Part shown: piece by piece, positions 34,870-46,510 of the stretch
Layout: each line of letters begins with the position of its first letter
Position numbering within the stretch: the first letter of the stretch is position 1
From: Ceratodon purpureus
Taxonomy: Eukaryota; Streptophyta; Bryopsida; Pseudoditrichales; Ditrichaceae
DNA: 64,000 nucleotides
NCBI GenBank assembly: GCA_014871385.1
Contig: CM026426.1
Span: 99,415,966 to 99,479,965 of the forward strand
Direction: 5' to 3'
The notes under the pieces: generated by a model
Database searches by the model: none
Seen by the model: only the letters and a program-made list of their open reading frames with translations
What the model was told of the DNA's origin: nothing
Translations under genes and position numbers: made by a program

Positions 34870-35685
34870 AAAGTTATCTTGCTTTCAGATCCACTTCTCC
34901 CAATTTTGGATCATATATCATTTTTAAAATTTTGGATCATAAATCATTTTATTTTTAAATTTGTGAATTTTATGTCTCACAATGCACTCTTTCAGACCTT
35001 TAGAAGGAAGTAGAATAGGCTAAACCGTACTGATTTGATTTGGTTTGTTTTAATTTATATTAATAAATATAATCTCTAAGAACGGGATCAAGAAGTCATT
35101 TTAAATTTCATTTTTTTCTCATTTGACAGCAAATGATGTTTTCGAAAGTTCCTTTCTGTGAATTATTAATTAATAATTTTGAAGATTACATAATTTTCCT
35201 TCTTCTCTCAATTTTTGTTAAGTTTCCTAACAATTGTTATTTTCGAGTTTGCTTTGTTTTGGTCTGCATATTTTCTTTTCCCTTTTTGTCATTTTTTTCT
35301 TCCTGACTATTTCTGTCCCTTTACTTTTCCTACCAATCGTCATTACTTTAGGTGTTTTTTTTTTTTTTATTTCGCTTTTTATTTATTTATTTATTCTTTA
35401 ATTTTTTGAATTTTTTCCAATCTTAGATAATCTTGTTATTTCTCATCATTTTTGCCAATTTATTTTGTTCTATTTTTTATTATATTTCAACGTTCATTTT
35501 TTAATTCTGATAATTCTCTTATCTTTCATTATTTTAGGTTTTGTTTTATTTTTATTTTTTTAATTTTTTAAAAAAAATTTTACTATTTAAAAAAAAAAAA
35601 ATTTACTAGTTTTTTGTAAAAAAATTCCCAATTACTTCTCTTATTTTCCGAATTGATGATATTTTTTTTTAACCACAAATGTTAT
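34870..35685. other. AT-rich, T-rich low-complexity spacer
   Basis: Long T- and A-runs (for example about 35358-35370 and 35570-35600). No gene is supported. The hydrophobic open frame at 35215-35409 is an artefact of T-richness. Confidence 0.55.
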
Positions 35686-36300
35686 GGGACCGATTGAGAG
35701 GGGGAGAACATTAATGCCGCGGTCAAACATCCATGACCACGGCATCCAAACCCGCGCGGTGTCAAGAGGGGCAGGTACGCTCCCCTCCCCCCTTCTTAAC
35801 ACTGTTGTTGGCAGCAGCGTCTCGGCGCCCCTCCGACGACCCGTGAGCTCGCAGCTGAGCTGCTGCCGGAGTCTGTGGGAGGGCCTGCAAGGCGTTGGAA
35901 GATTCAGGGAGGGACGGAGCGCGAGAGATTGAGGGAGGGACGGAGGGCGGGAGGTTGGAGGTCACGCAAGGACGGAGGGTGGAAGATTGGAGGTTGCCCT
36001 GGGTAGGAGATTGGAGGTCGTCAGAGGCACCACGAAGGCGAAGGCTGTGGAGGGCTCGATTAGGACGGCACGCCGTGGAAGGCAGCTTGCGGAGGGCACA
36101 CTGTAGAGGGCACGTCGTGGAGGGGACACTGCACAGGGCACACTCTCGTGGAGGTGCGCTGCGGAGGAGATTGCGGAAGAGGGGCTGTAAAATCGCGATA
36201 GTTGTGCAGGAGAAGCAGCGGCAACGGAAGGTGGGTGACGTAAGGAGTGCGACGGTACCTGGAAGGCACAAGGAGGGCTGAAGTGAAAAGGTAAGCTCGT
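35686..36300. other. GC-rich low-complexity island
   Basis: An abrupt switch from AT-rich DNA to G-rich sequence with imperfect repeats such as GGAGGGACGGAG and GTGGAGGGCAC. Frames are open on both strands (for example 35762-36304 minus) because stop codons are rare in this composition. None shows a domain, so I call no gene. It could be the GC-rich end of a mobile element or a promoter-proximal island. Confidence 0.4.
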
Positions 36301-36378
36301 TCACCCATACCGTGCTATACAGAGGATAGCTGCCACACCGTAGCTCTGTTCAGATTTCGAGGAATACTCTGGGTGTCA

Positions 36379-36948
36379 TTACTTGTAAGGCCACTCCAAG
36401 ACGTTGAAACCAGGGAGCGGGATTGGCTCTATCCTCTCGTACAATGTAGGCTCTACCGGGGGAAAATATACGCCACCAAGGAAGAATGTACTCGTGTCCA
36501 ACAAGTCTGTATGGCTTCAACCATTCTGCGTCACCTCCCCAATCTCTGCATGGAGCACAAGAATGGGACCGATGATAGATGTGGGATGCACCCAATCATC
36601 AAAGTGCAAGGAGTATAGGTAGTTTGCCGTGCATTGCCTACTTGCTGCCACAGCGGGATCCAAGCTTAATTGGCGAGGCTGATACGCATGCCGCACAAGC
36701 ACCTTATCTAGGTTGCTTGCTCCACGCACACCAGGTGTCCATGAGAAATCCATGATCTGAGCCTTGAAGGCCCCTTGAAAATTATCTCCACCATGCCGCC
36801 TTGCCTCTCTACCCCAAGGCCCTTCCGACTTTGGTTGCAGCAGAACCCACGAATCCCGGTCCAGCCTCATTGGGATCCAATTGCCATGGACGTCTTGATC
36901 GTTGTGCAAAATTATGCTCTGAACTAGGGATTTTGGCCGTCGAGCCAT
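36379..36948 (-). pseudogene. unrecognised protein, one in-frame stop
   Basis: From a true ATG at 36948 the frame gives MARRPKSLVQSIILHNDQDV, GNWIPMRLDRDSWVLLQPKS, NLDKVLVRHAYQPRQLSLDP and FDDWVHPTSIIGPILVLHA. After a single TGA at 36517-36519 it continues as FFLGGVYFPPVEPTLYERIE to a TAA at 36379. The mixed composition and continued sense across the TGA argue for a real coding sequence of about 190 codons. No domain is recognised. The single stop could be a mutation or a retained intron boundary. Neighbours are all transposon remnants. Confidence 0.4.
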
Positions 36949-36949
36949 G

Positions 36950-37980
36950 CTTCTCTAAACCTTAAGGTTATAGGAGACACGGTAATGAACTATAACATCT
37001 CCCGTTCATACCAACCAAGGTGAGGGAACATGCTGCCAGCATTGGAAAAATCACATTTGCACAGTTTGAGCACTTGATGACAGCAAAACCCTGAGTTTGT
37101 AATTAAAGATGAAGTTTTCTATAATCCTGCCTAGTCACAACGTTGCCCCCAAGAGGCAACGAAGCTAGGATCATGTCAAGCAAGAGAATTGATCAAAACG
37201 TAGAAAAGTTACCTAGTTTTGCGGCTCGCTGGCAGCGAACGACACATTCAGTTGACAGCAAAGAAAGCCGCACTTCCACCTTGAATCAAGATGTCCTACT
37301 CAAGCAAAATTTGCTACGTATACAACACGCAATACCTCGAATCACCTCAAAAACTCACAGCAAGTGCTAACTCTTGCTGTCGGCACCGAATTCTCCAAAT
37401 CATGTGTTTTTCCCTTGGCACTATCCCGTGCTGGCTGCCTCCAATTTCCTAGATCACGTAGACACCTCGCTTCACAAATGCGCTATCTATACCGCACCTA
37501 CTCTCCCAAATCAGCTGGAATCATTGCAGCCCCAACTCGCGCTCGCTGCATCCAATTCCCTAAATGGCACGGTTCTCCCGCAGCGCTAACCCGTGCTGGG
37601 TGCACTCAGTCTTTCTACGCGTTCAAAAAACTTCGACACTCGAAGCTGCACTCGTTGTTGGTAGAGGAGTTAGGTATGCGGACTCATAATTTTCTCGTTC
37701 AAAGTGATGGCAAAAAGTTTGTTGAGACAAGCAGGCTGACTCGGGATCCGGTCCGAACTCCGCCAGCTTTTTGTCAGCGCGCCTCTGTAGCAGCGCCTGG
37801 CACACGCCCTTCGCAAAGGTCATTGGTTCGACCCCCCGCGGCAGCGTTGGTGGCACCACGGAGGCACCATTGGGGCCTTGTCAAAAGTGCGCGGGCAGCC
37901 TGTTTTTTTTCCTCTCATGTGCCGGCTTACACGACCTTTTGGAGACCCCTTTTTGCACCTAATGCGGTTTTGCCAAGGGT
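36950..37980. other. mixed spacer with imperfect internal repetition
   Basis: Phrases of the type CCGTGCTGG..TGC and CCAATTCCCTA recur at about 37400-37610 with roughly 70-110 bp spacing. A tRNA-like B box (GGTTCGACCCC) lies at about 37826. The 254-codon open frame here shows no domain, and only its last part may be the 5' end of the Ty3 element that follows. Confidence 0.35.
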
Positions 37981-39112
37981 GAAAGTTGAAGGCAGCCAAT
38001 GCCAAGGTAGATTGGAGTGGAGAAAAACCTCATATCATTTATGGTATAGAGGCCAATTTCACCAAAGTCTACATTCAACCTACCTATCCTATAAACTGAG
38101 GGTTTTCTGGCTCATCTTCAGAGGGTGAAGATCATGTACCACGTGAAGTGAAGAAGGCCATAGAAGGGGCCAAATTGGCACTTACCAAGATAGGCGATCC
38201 CACAACTTCTTTTCCATTGAGGTGCTTAGGCCCTAGTCTATACGAGTGGAAAGACGATGGTGGATTGTCGACTTGGTTAGGCAATCACCCCTACACGGAA
38301 TCTGAGCCCTCCATGGATGTTTTCTTCATGGAAGAACTTGAGTATCATCCATGTGAAGACATCAATTTAGCTGTTCTTGTAGATGACATTTTCTACAAGG
38401 ATGTATGTGAGGTCACATTGGATGGCACACAATTATCCACTCTAGAGTCCATCTTGGATGAAGAAGCTCTCATTTCCCCACTTCATTTCAGAACCACTTC
38501 ATCAAGGTTACAAGTAGGAAATGAGTTACGCATTTATCCTCCAATTCCTAATGATTGGTATAAGGGTCCAACGGAGCAACCACATGCTAGCCCAACTTAT
38601 TGGCAAGAGATGGATATTTCATTTGAAGGTGAAGAACCACAAATGATCAAGGTTGGAAAGCAACTTACGAAGGAGGAATTAGAACCTTATAGAGCCTTGG
38701 TCAGAGAGTATCGTGACATCTTTGCTTGGTCCTATAAGGAACTCAAGAGCATTCCTCCAGAGGTAGTACAACACCACATCCCTTTCATCCTTGGTTCAGT
38801 TCCCATTCGTCAGAAGGAATGGAGAATAAATCCATCGCTACAGCTTATGGTTAAGGCAGAGTTAGAGAAACTCCTTGAAGCTGGCTTTATTCGTCGCATG
38901 GAGATTACCGATTGGGTTTCTCTCATGGTTATAGTCAAGAAGAAGATTGGGAAGCTGAGAGTTTGTGTAGATTATCGCAAGCTCAACAAAAGCACTCAGA
39001 TAGACCATTTTCCCTTACCTTTCATTAATACCATTTGGAAGAAATCTCTGGCCATGAACTTTATACTTTCATGGTTGGTTATTCCGGTTATACCAGATCT
39101 TTATCAAACCTG
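37981..39112 (+). pseudogene. second Ty3/gypsy element: pol N-terminal region and start of RT
   Basis: The frame from 38148 is open for about 300 codons. It contains FHPTSS-type linker sequence, LTKEELEPYRALVREYRDIF, FAWSYKELKSIPPEVVQHHI and the first RT motifs, VKAELEKLLEAGFI and KLRVCVDYRKLNKSTQIDHF. The 'DIFAWSY' entry to RT is typical of plant Tat/Athila-type Ty3 elements. A frameshift near 39035-39045 breaks it before the palm. It is clearly diverged from the element at 27.6-31.1 kb and so is an independent insertion. Confidence 0.8.
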
Positions 39113-39705
39113 AGGACTACCACAAGACAGCCTTTACTACTCCTTGGGGCACCTTCATTTATGTAGTCATGCCATTTGGGTTCTGCAATTCACGAGCAGC
39201 TTTCCAAAGGACTATAACTTATGCCTTTTCTGACCTTTTACACACATCTATGACGGTGTTCATAGATGATTTCAGTACCCAATACTTAACAGAGGAGCAT
39301 TTGGCATGTGTTAGAGAAAGCTTTGAGCCATGTAGAAGAGCTGGCATAGCTCTTAACCCAAACAAAATCTTCTTAGCGGTTCTAAGGGGCGTTTTATTAG
39401 GCTATCAGGTCTCTAAAGCTAGAAGAGAGCCAGATCCTGAGAAGGTCAAGGTGATAACTAACTTACCTCCATCTACAGATGTTAAGGGGGTTCAAAGGAC
39501 TCTTGGACACTTGGGTTGGTATCAAGAATTGATCTCAGATTATGCCACAATTTCCATGCCAATCAAATGCTTGCAACAGAAGGTGGTGAAGTTTGAGTGG
39601 ATTCCTAGAATGCCTGGAGGCATTAGACACCCTCAAAACCAAAGTCAGTACCTTCCTAGTCTTGAAACCTCCGGATTGGACTCTGCCTTTCCACGTTTAT
39701 TGTGA
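39113..39705 (+). pseudogene. second Ty3/gypsy element: reverse transcriptase palm and connection
   Basis: After the frameshift the sequence gives TAFTTPWGTFIYVVMPFGF, then from 39169 AAFQRTITYAFSDLLH and the catalytic box VFIDDFSTQY (FIDD form). The usual tail follows: LLGYQVSKARREPDPEKVKV, then DVKGVQRTLGHLGWYQ. The box is intact, but the enzyme as a whole is split over frames. Confidence 0.85.
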
Positions 39706-40100
39706 TGCTTCTTCCACATGTGTTGGAAGTGCATTGTGTTAGCCAACAGGAGAGAAAGGGTGAGATTATCTTGTAGCATTTGCCAGCCGCCAGTTGAATC
39801 TAGCTGAGAAAAACTACACTACCATTGAGAGAGAGTGTCTGGCCATGGTGTTCTCCTTGAAGAAGTTCTGCCATTATCTGCTACTAAACAAAGTAGTCTT
39901 CTTTGTGGACCACATGACTATCAAATACTTGGTAAACAAACCAGAGCTTAGTGGTAGGCTTGCTCGATGGGTGCTCTTGTTAAAAGAGTTTGAGTGCACC
40001 GTGGAGTACATATCAGGGAAGAGGCATTTATAGGCAGATCATCTATCTAGGATACCTGGAGAGCCAACCATCACCCCCATTGATGACAAATTGGTAGATG
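39706..40100 (+). pseudogene. second Ty3/gypsy element: RNase H
   Basis: CDASSTCVGSALC, then two stops, then LAEKNYTTIERECLAMVFSL, FFVDHMTIKYLVNKP and WVLLLKEFECTVEYISGKRH, with a stop before ADHLSRIPGEP. The D, E and D residues of Ty3 RNase H can be placed. The stops near 39738 and 40031 make it inactive as a polyprotein. Confidence 0.8.
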
Positions 40101-41015
40101 AAGATCTCTTCTTGATTTTATTTTCTTATACTTGGTACCAAAACATTGTTGAGTTTCTTCAAACTCAGCAAATGCCTGCCAACTTATGTAAAAATGATCG
40201 ACCAAAGGTGCGCATTGATAGCCGCCATTTTGCCATCATTGGTAATTGTTTGTACCGTCGTGGAGTAGATGACATCCTTTGGAGATGCGTGAATTCCACT
40301 AAGATACCCATCATTTTGGCTTCTTGTCATGAAAGTGCTTGTGGAGGGCACTTTTCTGGCACCTTGACGGGCCAGAAGGCTTTACGGGCTCGTTACTAGT
40401 GGCCTACTATGTTTCGAGATGATCATGACTACACCAAATGTTGTGATGCCTGCCAACGTTATGCACGTAACGACCTCTTGGATGGAGATGCGTCTTCATG
40501 TTTCCCTTCCTTTAGTTCCATTTTAAAAATGGAGGATAGACTACATTGGAGAGATTAATCTCCATTCTAGCAAAGGGATGAAACACATAGTAGTAGCCAT
40601 CGAATACCTCCCAAAATGGGTAGAAGCCAAGCCTGTGAAGACCAATGATGCCAAGAGTGCTGCATCATTCTTGTTTGAGCAAGTGATTACACGCTTTGGA
40701 TGTCCTAAGATCCTGAATAGTGATCGAGGCAAACACTTTCTCAATGAAGCCATTGAAGACTTGACTTCACGGTTCCAGATTGACCTCAGGAAAACCACTC
40801 TCTACCACCCTCAAACTAATGGCCACACAGAAAGAGTCAACCAAACCTTGGCCACCATTTTGAGGAAAACCGTTATAGATTCAAAACAGGATTGGGATGT
40901 CAAACTTCCTGCTGCGTTATGGGCCTACAAAACTACGTTCAAAGTGACCACACTAGCTACTTCTTTCTCTTTGGTTTCACTAGTAGGAATTTTATCTTTT
41001 GAGGCAATGCAGTAA
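40101..41015 (+). pseudogene. second Ty3/gypsy element: integrase
   Basis: The zinc-binding HHCC part is visible: ASCHESACGGHFSG and CCDACQRYA, with one stop between. The core carries IDYIGEINLHSSKGMKHIVV, NSDRGKHFLNEAIEDL and YHPQTNGHTERVNQTLA, giving D, D and E. It ends at a TAA near 41015 and lacks a recognisable chromodomain. A small frameshift lies near 40530. Confidence 0.8.
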
Positions 41016-41039
41016 ATGACATTATGTCCAGATTGAGTC

Positions 41040-42655
41040 TTATGTGACTCAACTAATGACACAAGTCTCTGAAGTCATTATTTGAAAGTCACTGCAGTGC
41101 GTTGTCATGCTCTCCGAGGTCTTTGGTCGATGAACAGTAACTTTGAACTCAAGCAGTAGTTCTATGCAATAGTTACCAAGTACAAGGAATGTACATCTAA
41201 GTGGGTTTGCATTCAGAATGTACGTAATATGTTGTTTATCTTTTTGGCAACATACCCCACATCGGGGGTCGCAGTAGGGTTCGAGCCCCACACCACTGAT
41301 CAAATTCTTATTCCAAAAGATTTCACTTGACCAAGTATCCGAGTACATTTCAGGAATTTCTTTGAATGTGCCTGTTTTGCAAATGTTGTTCAAAATGGTA
41401 AGAGGTTATGGGGCGATGGGCGGAGGAGGGGGCTCGCAGGGTGAGAGCGAGGACACATCTCTCTCGTTGTGTTGTGCATCACCAGCAGGTGCAACCACGG
41501 GAGACAACTAGTACTTGTTCTCCCGCACCACTCTCAGGTATAGAACTTGATCACCTTCAATTGCTTCACCTCATGTGCATGTCAGTGATCAACACGTTTT
41601 GATTGCGCACATAAGGATCCACGTCTTTGTAGCTTGCGGTGTTTGGTTGTGATGTGTGTCGGGTTTGAATTGTGATAGTCCGTCAGGGAAGTTGGTGCAT
41701 ATCAAGTATGTGTTGATGGCGGTAGCAGCTGTGCAAACATGCTCGGAATCAAAGCTTTGATTGAGGTCGTGATTGCGATAGAGAAGAAGCTGCCATCCAT
41801 TCTTGTCGATGGGGCCTTGGTGAGTTCTCGGTTAGTTTATTGTTCCGGTTGATTCGTGAATTTAGGATTTGGAAGTTGTGGACTGGTTTTCTAGGTTGCT
41901 TGTGTTTCTCTTATATGTTGCACGGTTGCTTTTGAAGCAGAGTTTTGTTGCTAGACTCAAAAATTTGAAAGCTTGTTTGTGTGATTCAATGGTTTGGAAT
42001 GTTGGTTTAGTGTATATCCTCGCTAGTTTTCTCATGGGTGCGGTCTCAGCTATTATTTCCTGCTCCTAGACTTACTTTTTCCTCATGGTATCTTGTTAAT
42101 TCTAATTCATCTTGGAAAAGCATAGGTTTGAACTTTGTAGAAAAATCAGATAAGGATTCTTTCTGATTTAAGCTCTAGCATATAGTCAAACATTTAATGC
42201 AAATGTACAGGCATTCCTTATGAGTACAAGGCACTGAATATTTCAATTGGGGAACATAGTTCCGAGGGTACGTGTTCTGTACTTTTGGACAACAATCTGT
42301 TTTTCATTTTTTTTTTGTGAAAATATCAGTTTCTTTGTGTGAAAGCTTTCAGTGAATCTCCTCACAAGTTAATGCAATTTAATATAAAAAGGGATATTTA
42401 GAGAAACTAAATAAAATAAAAATTATCGTTGAATAATCTTTACAAACAATGGAGAATACATAAACAGATGAAAACCATATTAAAATGATTTTTAATAATG
42501 TCGCAAAGAAAGAAAAAGAATGAAAGGCATTAAGTGATATTTAGAAAGGTGATACAAAAAGTTTTAATGATGAAAGGCATTCCAGAAAAATGATTTTTAA
42601 AAAACATGCAACCAATCCTCCAATTCATGCAGCCTACCAAAAGGTCTACACCTCA
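41040..42655. other. region after the second Ty3 element, no supported gene
   Basis: About 41235-41300 has a palindromic, repeat-like phrase (CCCCACATCGGGGGTCGCAG followed by TAGGGTTCGAGCCCC), perhaps from another retroelement. Frames at 41408 and 41869 have no domains. The rest is AT-rich. Confidence 0.35.
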
Positions 42656-42662
42656 AACCAAA

Positions 42663-42755
42663 TACCCTATACCCTAAACCCTATACCCTAAATCCTATAC
42701 CCTAAACCCTAGATCCTAGATCCTAGACCCTAGACCCTAGACCCTAGATCTTAGA
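42663..42755. repeat. interstitial telomere-like repeats (degenerate CCCTAAA)
   Basis: About thirteen 7-bp units: CCCTAAA mixed with CCCTATA, TCCTATA, CCCTAGA and TCCTAGA. CCCTAAA is the plant (Arabidopsis-type) telomere unit. The order, with CCCTAAA/CCCTATA first and CCCTAGA/TCCTAGA after, suggests local expansion after degeneration. Confidence 0.85.
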
Positions 42756-42759
42756 CTAG

Positions 42760-44160
42760 CATGCTATAGGTCACTCTATGTATATTTAATATATATGTCT
42801 ACATCATAATTTCAATGATTACATTCACTTTTAAAATGGTCTTAATATATTCTACATGAGCCTTGATTAATTTCAATTAAAGCTCACTTTCAAAATACAT
42901 TGGGTGGTAATGAATGTAACGTGATGCTTATATATATTGATTAACTACATATATTTAGAGTTGAAAACATCTTAAGTCAAAATCTAAAATTGAGCAATAC
43001 CTACATTAAAAAATATAGGTAATTTTTATATAAGAATTTTATTAGCCCTTTGCCCTACATGTGATATTCTAACGTCTCACTTTATATGCATATCCTTATA
43101 TATGTTAAGCATGTATCAATACATTAAACTCTATGGACTTAGAAATGTATTTCATATGTATTTCAATTAAATGAAACAATCTTCCTCCTCAAAAAAATTA
43201 CTATTTGAAAATTTTGTTTATAAAATTATTATTCTACTAAAAAATAGATTTTTACAAGTAATTGTAAATTATGCCTTTCTAAGTCATAATCTAAATTATT
43301 CAAAAAACTTAATTAAAAAATAAGAGAATTTATTTACAAGCAATGTCATCATGAAACATTAAAAAACCCAAGAAATTTTAAATTAAACTGATAAGACAAA
43401 GTCCACTGACAACAGAGATTCAAGCCTAAATTGATCAGGTATGGTACTTTTAATGCGCCATTTTCCATATCCGCATGGGCTGCTAAAGCGTTATTTTCAA
43501 AAAGTACATGCCACCTGCAAGACTGTACATATGTTGAACATACGATTTGGCTAAAGCGGCTTTAGGGTGCCTTTGCGAGGGAAGAGTCTGGCCGTAGGAT
43601 TTAAAAATGTGGATCAACGATCATTGATTGCCGATCATCAACGGCTGGATGGGCCATGTATGATGAAGTGGGCATCTCGGATTTTGTCTCTCTCCCTTGG
43701 TAGGATTTCTAGCCTTCACAGTTGAACTTCACTTCTTTTTCCGCAGGAGACACTAGTTTCTTGATTCCGCTCATGTTTCTTTGATCGGGGATGATGTCCG
43801 TGAAATCCTGTAAATTTTGGAAACCATGTCCTACTGTGGAACTACACATTTGATTTTCATGAGAGAGAAGATGAGAGAGTGCTCGGTTGATTCCTCAATG
43901 TTCATAAGGTCGCGGGGTTTTTGAGATGGGTGTTGTAAATTCCACAGAAATTAGCAATGGACGCTTCTGCTGTCCAGGTTTGTGTATCAGTATGCCAGTC
44001 TCTCTGTCTCCCTTCCATTGACACAATCACATCCGTGCATGAGAGAGTGGTCTAGTGTTTGTCAAGAAAGCTATGGAGCTCTCTTGGCTTTTGAGATTGG
44101 GCCTGTGAATTTCGCTTTGGTGGACGTTACAAAGCTTTAATTACATGGTCTCTTGAGAGT
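42760..44160. other. AT-rich spacer, then possible 5' flank of the 44-kb gene
   Basis: To about 43430 the sequence is AT-rich with no signal. From 43440 it is more balanced and contains roughly repeated phrases (GAGAGAGTG, TTTTGAGAT, GTGAATT) at about 43870 and 44045. It may hold the promoter and leader of the transposase-like gene that begins at 44167. Confidence 0.3.
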
Positions 44161-44166
44161 CTTGTG

Positions 44167-44924
44167 ATGACTTCGTACAAAGCGAGAGTAGAGCAAGGTT
44201 GGAGGATAGTTGCCTTGGGGGTATCCCAAGCAAGGGAGAAAAATACCGAGTGTAGACGGAGGAATAGGATCTTGGAAAGAGTACGTAAGAATGCGCTTCA
44301 ATCTGTTGCGGCGTCTGTCGATAACTCAGAGTGCTTGCATAGCGTTCTACTACATAGGGCTGCTGCTGCTCATGCAAAGAAAGTGGCGACGATGATTTGC
44401 GTGGAGACAATGTCGAGAGGCGAAGAATACCAAAAAATCTTTATTCAAAAGTTGCTTGAGCAGTCTGTCCTTGAAAAAGTAGTTCCAAAATATGTTTCCC
44501 AGAGGCGCACTCTACAACTGTCTAAAGTGGTGTGTGATGGTCTTGCACATGCATGGTCTGGGCTGAAGTATGGGATCGGAAAGGATCGGACATTGGCACG
44601 TAATGTTATAGAGGCTGCCGTCATTTCAATTGGAGACGATTGCATAATTAGAGCGGCAGCAACTTGTGTCGGGTTGAACAAGAAGACGATTTGCCGTGCA
44701 ATTCAACGCAGGCCTTGCTTAACCAATCTTCTAATGGGGAGGTTTGGGCTACGCTTTACAAGCGGAAGAGGAAGGACGCCTTCGAGCATTGCATTGTTGA
44801 CCAAGTTGTCGCGTGGTGGACGGATGAGACAAGAGTGAGCCCCTGCAAGAAGGACGTCACGGTTAAAAGGATTGCGTTCAAAACTAAAATTACTCATGCG
44901 ACGCACTGGCTTGAGGAGAGTCAG
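44167..44924 (+). pseudogene. SDG/GHGKGP transposase-like gene, exon 1 (one frameshift)
   Basis: The ATG at 44167 opens a Lys/Arg-rich, helical N-terminus (MTSYKARVEQGWRIVALGVS). At about 44700, after KKTICRAIQRR, the frame shifts by one base and continues as LLNQSSNGEVWATLYKRKRK and VVAWWTDETRVSPCKKDV, then HATHWLEESQ. It ends at the donor GTGAGT at 44925. The WWTDETRVSP..KKD segment is the first landmark of a transposase-like family that I associate with non-seed plant genomes. The following exons carry the other landmarks. Function is inferred: DNA cleavage and joining. Confidence 0.6.
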
Positions 44925-45329
44925 GTGAGTTTACATACTTGGTTGTTCTTTTGGAATTCCGACATTGATAGTCGACCTTTATTCTGTGGGTCGGAGTTTG
45001 TTGGTCCATGATTTCGATGGAAGCTGCATAGGCGTCGTCTTTTTTTTGATTGTTCAATATGGAAGTCCTTGATTTCTGTCAGTGCAGAAAGATTGCTAAG
45101 CTTTTTGGTCTATGGAGTTTGTGAGTCCATGATTTCCTTACTATCAATTACCCCAAAACGCAAACAGACTTCCAAGGGTATAACCATTCCATACGGAGTC
45201 TAGTATTGTCTGGGGTGTATAGTCTTGATAGTCGCCGGAGTGGATAGGTTTGGAAAGATAACTCAGGATATGGATTCCCAGGTTTGGCTCCTGACTAAGA
45301 ATAACCCTTAATGTTGAGCGGACTGATGT

Positions 45330-45760
45330 CAATTAACCGGAATGAAGTACTTAGTATGATTCCCCGGAGTCCTTTATAGATCCATGTCCGTCCTGTAATG
45401 CTCCTTAACAACTTCGTAGTAATCCGTTACGAGTCAGGATCCTGTCTTCTAAGTTCAGCCTCACAAATGTAGTCTGTGTGGAACTTCGGAGTCCGTTGCG
45501 GGTTTATGTCCACAGGAACGATTGCACGTCCCGGAGTCTTCGTTCCGGACTCTAATCCTTAGTCCTCATCCAGAGTCCTGATCCAGAACCCTGACTTCTC
45601 TCCCGGAATAACAACATGTCCCGGAGTCTTAGGTCCGTAACTTATCCGGGGTGCTCATCTATGGTCCTGACCCGGAACTATGATTCCGTAACCATCATCC
45701 GGAGCACGGACCTATGGATCTTGAAGTTACATATGGACATCCGGACTTGAAGGACAGTAT
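45330..45760. repeat. cluster of degenerate CCGGAGTCC motifs
   Basis: Within 430 bp of the first intron, CCGGAGTC or its variants occur at about 45365, 45489, 45532, 45620 and 45698. Reverse or related forms (TCCGGACTC, ATCCGGACTT, GAGTCCTGATCC) occur at about 45546, 45570 and 45742. Spacing is irregular. A further group (GTCCGGACTCC, ATCCGGACTG) sits at about 51615-51650. Confidence 0.6.
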
Positions 45761-45846
45761 TAATCTAGTACTAAATGTGTACTAAATGTGAATCTGTGGG
45801 CTATGCACTTGGACTTTTACACTCAATTTAGGGCACCGAACCAGGA

Positions 45847-46034
45847 CCTCGTTGTATTGTACATGGGATTCAAGAGGCTAAAACCATTCTTGATCAAACG
45901 GCTTACAGATTTTAATTCTTGTTGTTGTAGATACCACCAAGAGATGCAAGAAATTACACTTGGGTTCAACAACATGCGTGCAGCCAAAGTTCATGTCCAG
46001 GCCGAGGAGAGCAATTGTAGCTGCTACTGTGTAG
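45847..46034 (+). pseudogene. SDG/GHGKGP transposase-like gene, exon 2 (Cys-rich)
   Basis: The translation gives MGFKRLKPFLIKRLTDFNSC, then CCCRYHQEMQEITLGFNNMR and SNCSCYCVGLC. The cluster of cysteines and His (FNSCCCRYHQEM) is a second landmark of the family and probably binds zinc. The 5' splice site of this exon could not be fixed; the 3' end is taken at GTAG/GTTTGT. A continuing open frame to 46147 is intronic by comparison with the next exon. Confidence 0.5.
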
Positions 46035-46510
46035 GTTTGTGCACTACTTTGGGATTGCATGCTCCAATTAATTGTATGCTTTCTGTTAGAAAACTGATGC
46101 TAATAATGTTTATCTTTACTAAATTATCTTTACAAATGGTGATGTAAATCATTTCAACACATGCACAAAAATTTTGTTGCCATCACAGTTGAACGTTGTA
46201 AAATAATACTCTCACATGGATCCTCGCTCATGATCAATATTTTACTACTCTATGGTGTCGTGTGGTTTCGTTGCCTTTTTTTTGCTGCTGGTTTTGATTG
46301 CTAAGTTTTCCTCAATAGGTTTACGTATCCGCAGATCATAAAGGTCTGTACGTCTTATCTAACATATGCTTGTTTCTGAATTTGGTGCCAATGGATAAAA
46401 CGTGAGTTTATCAGTTATTCTTGGTCGAATTCTTCGCAACTGATCATGTGCTACCTACAAGGAACTGCAAATGATCATGTGCTAACCATTTGTAGTTGTG
46501 GATGTGCAGG

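Noticed and set aside
35686..36304. Long open frames on both strands in the GC-rich island
   Set aside because: Stop codons are rare in this composition, the translations are low-complexity and carry no domain, and both strands are open over the same bases.
37364..38128. 254-codon frame as an independent gene
   Set aside because: The first 200 codons have no domain and coincide with imperfect DNA repeats; only the end may be part of the Ty3 element.
41235..41300. tRNA gene suggested by GGGTTCGAGCCCC
   Set aside because: No acceptor stem or D arm can be drawn; the stretch is a local palindrome around CCCCACATCGGGGG, more likely retroelement-derived.
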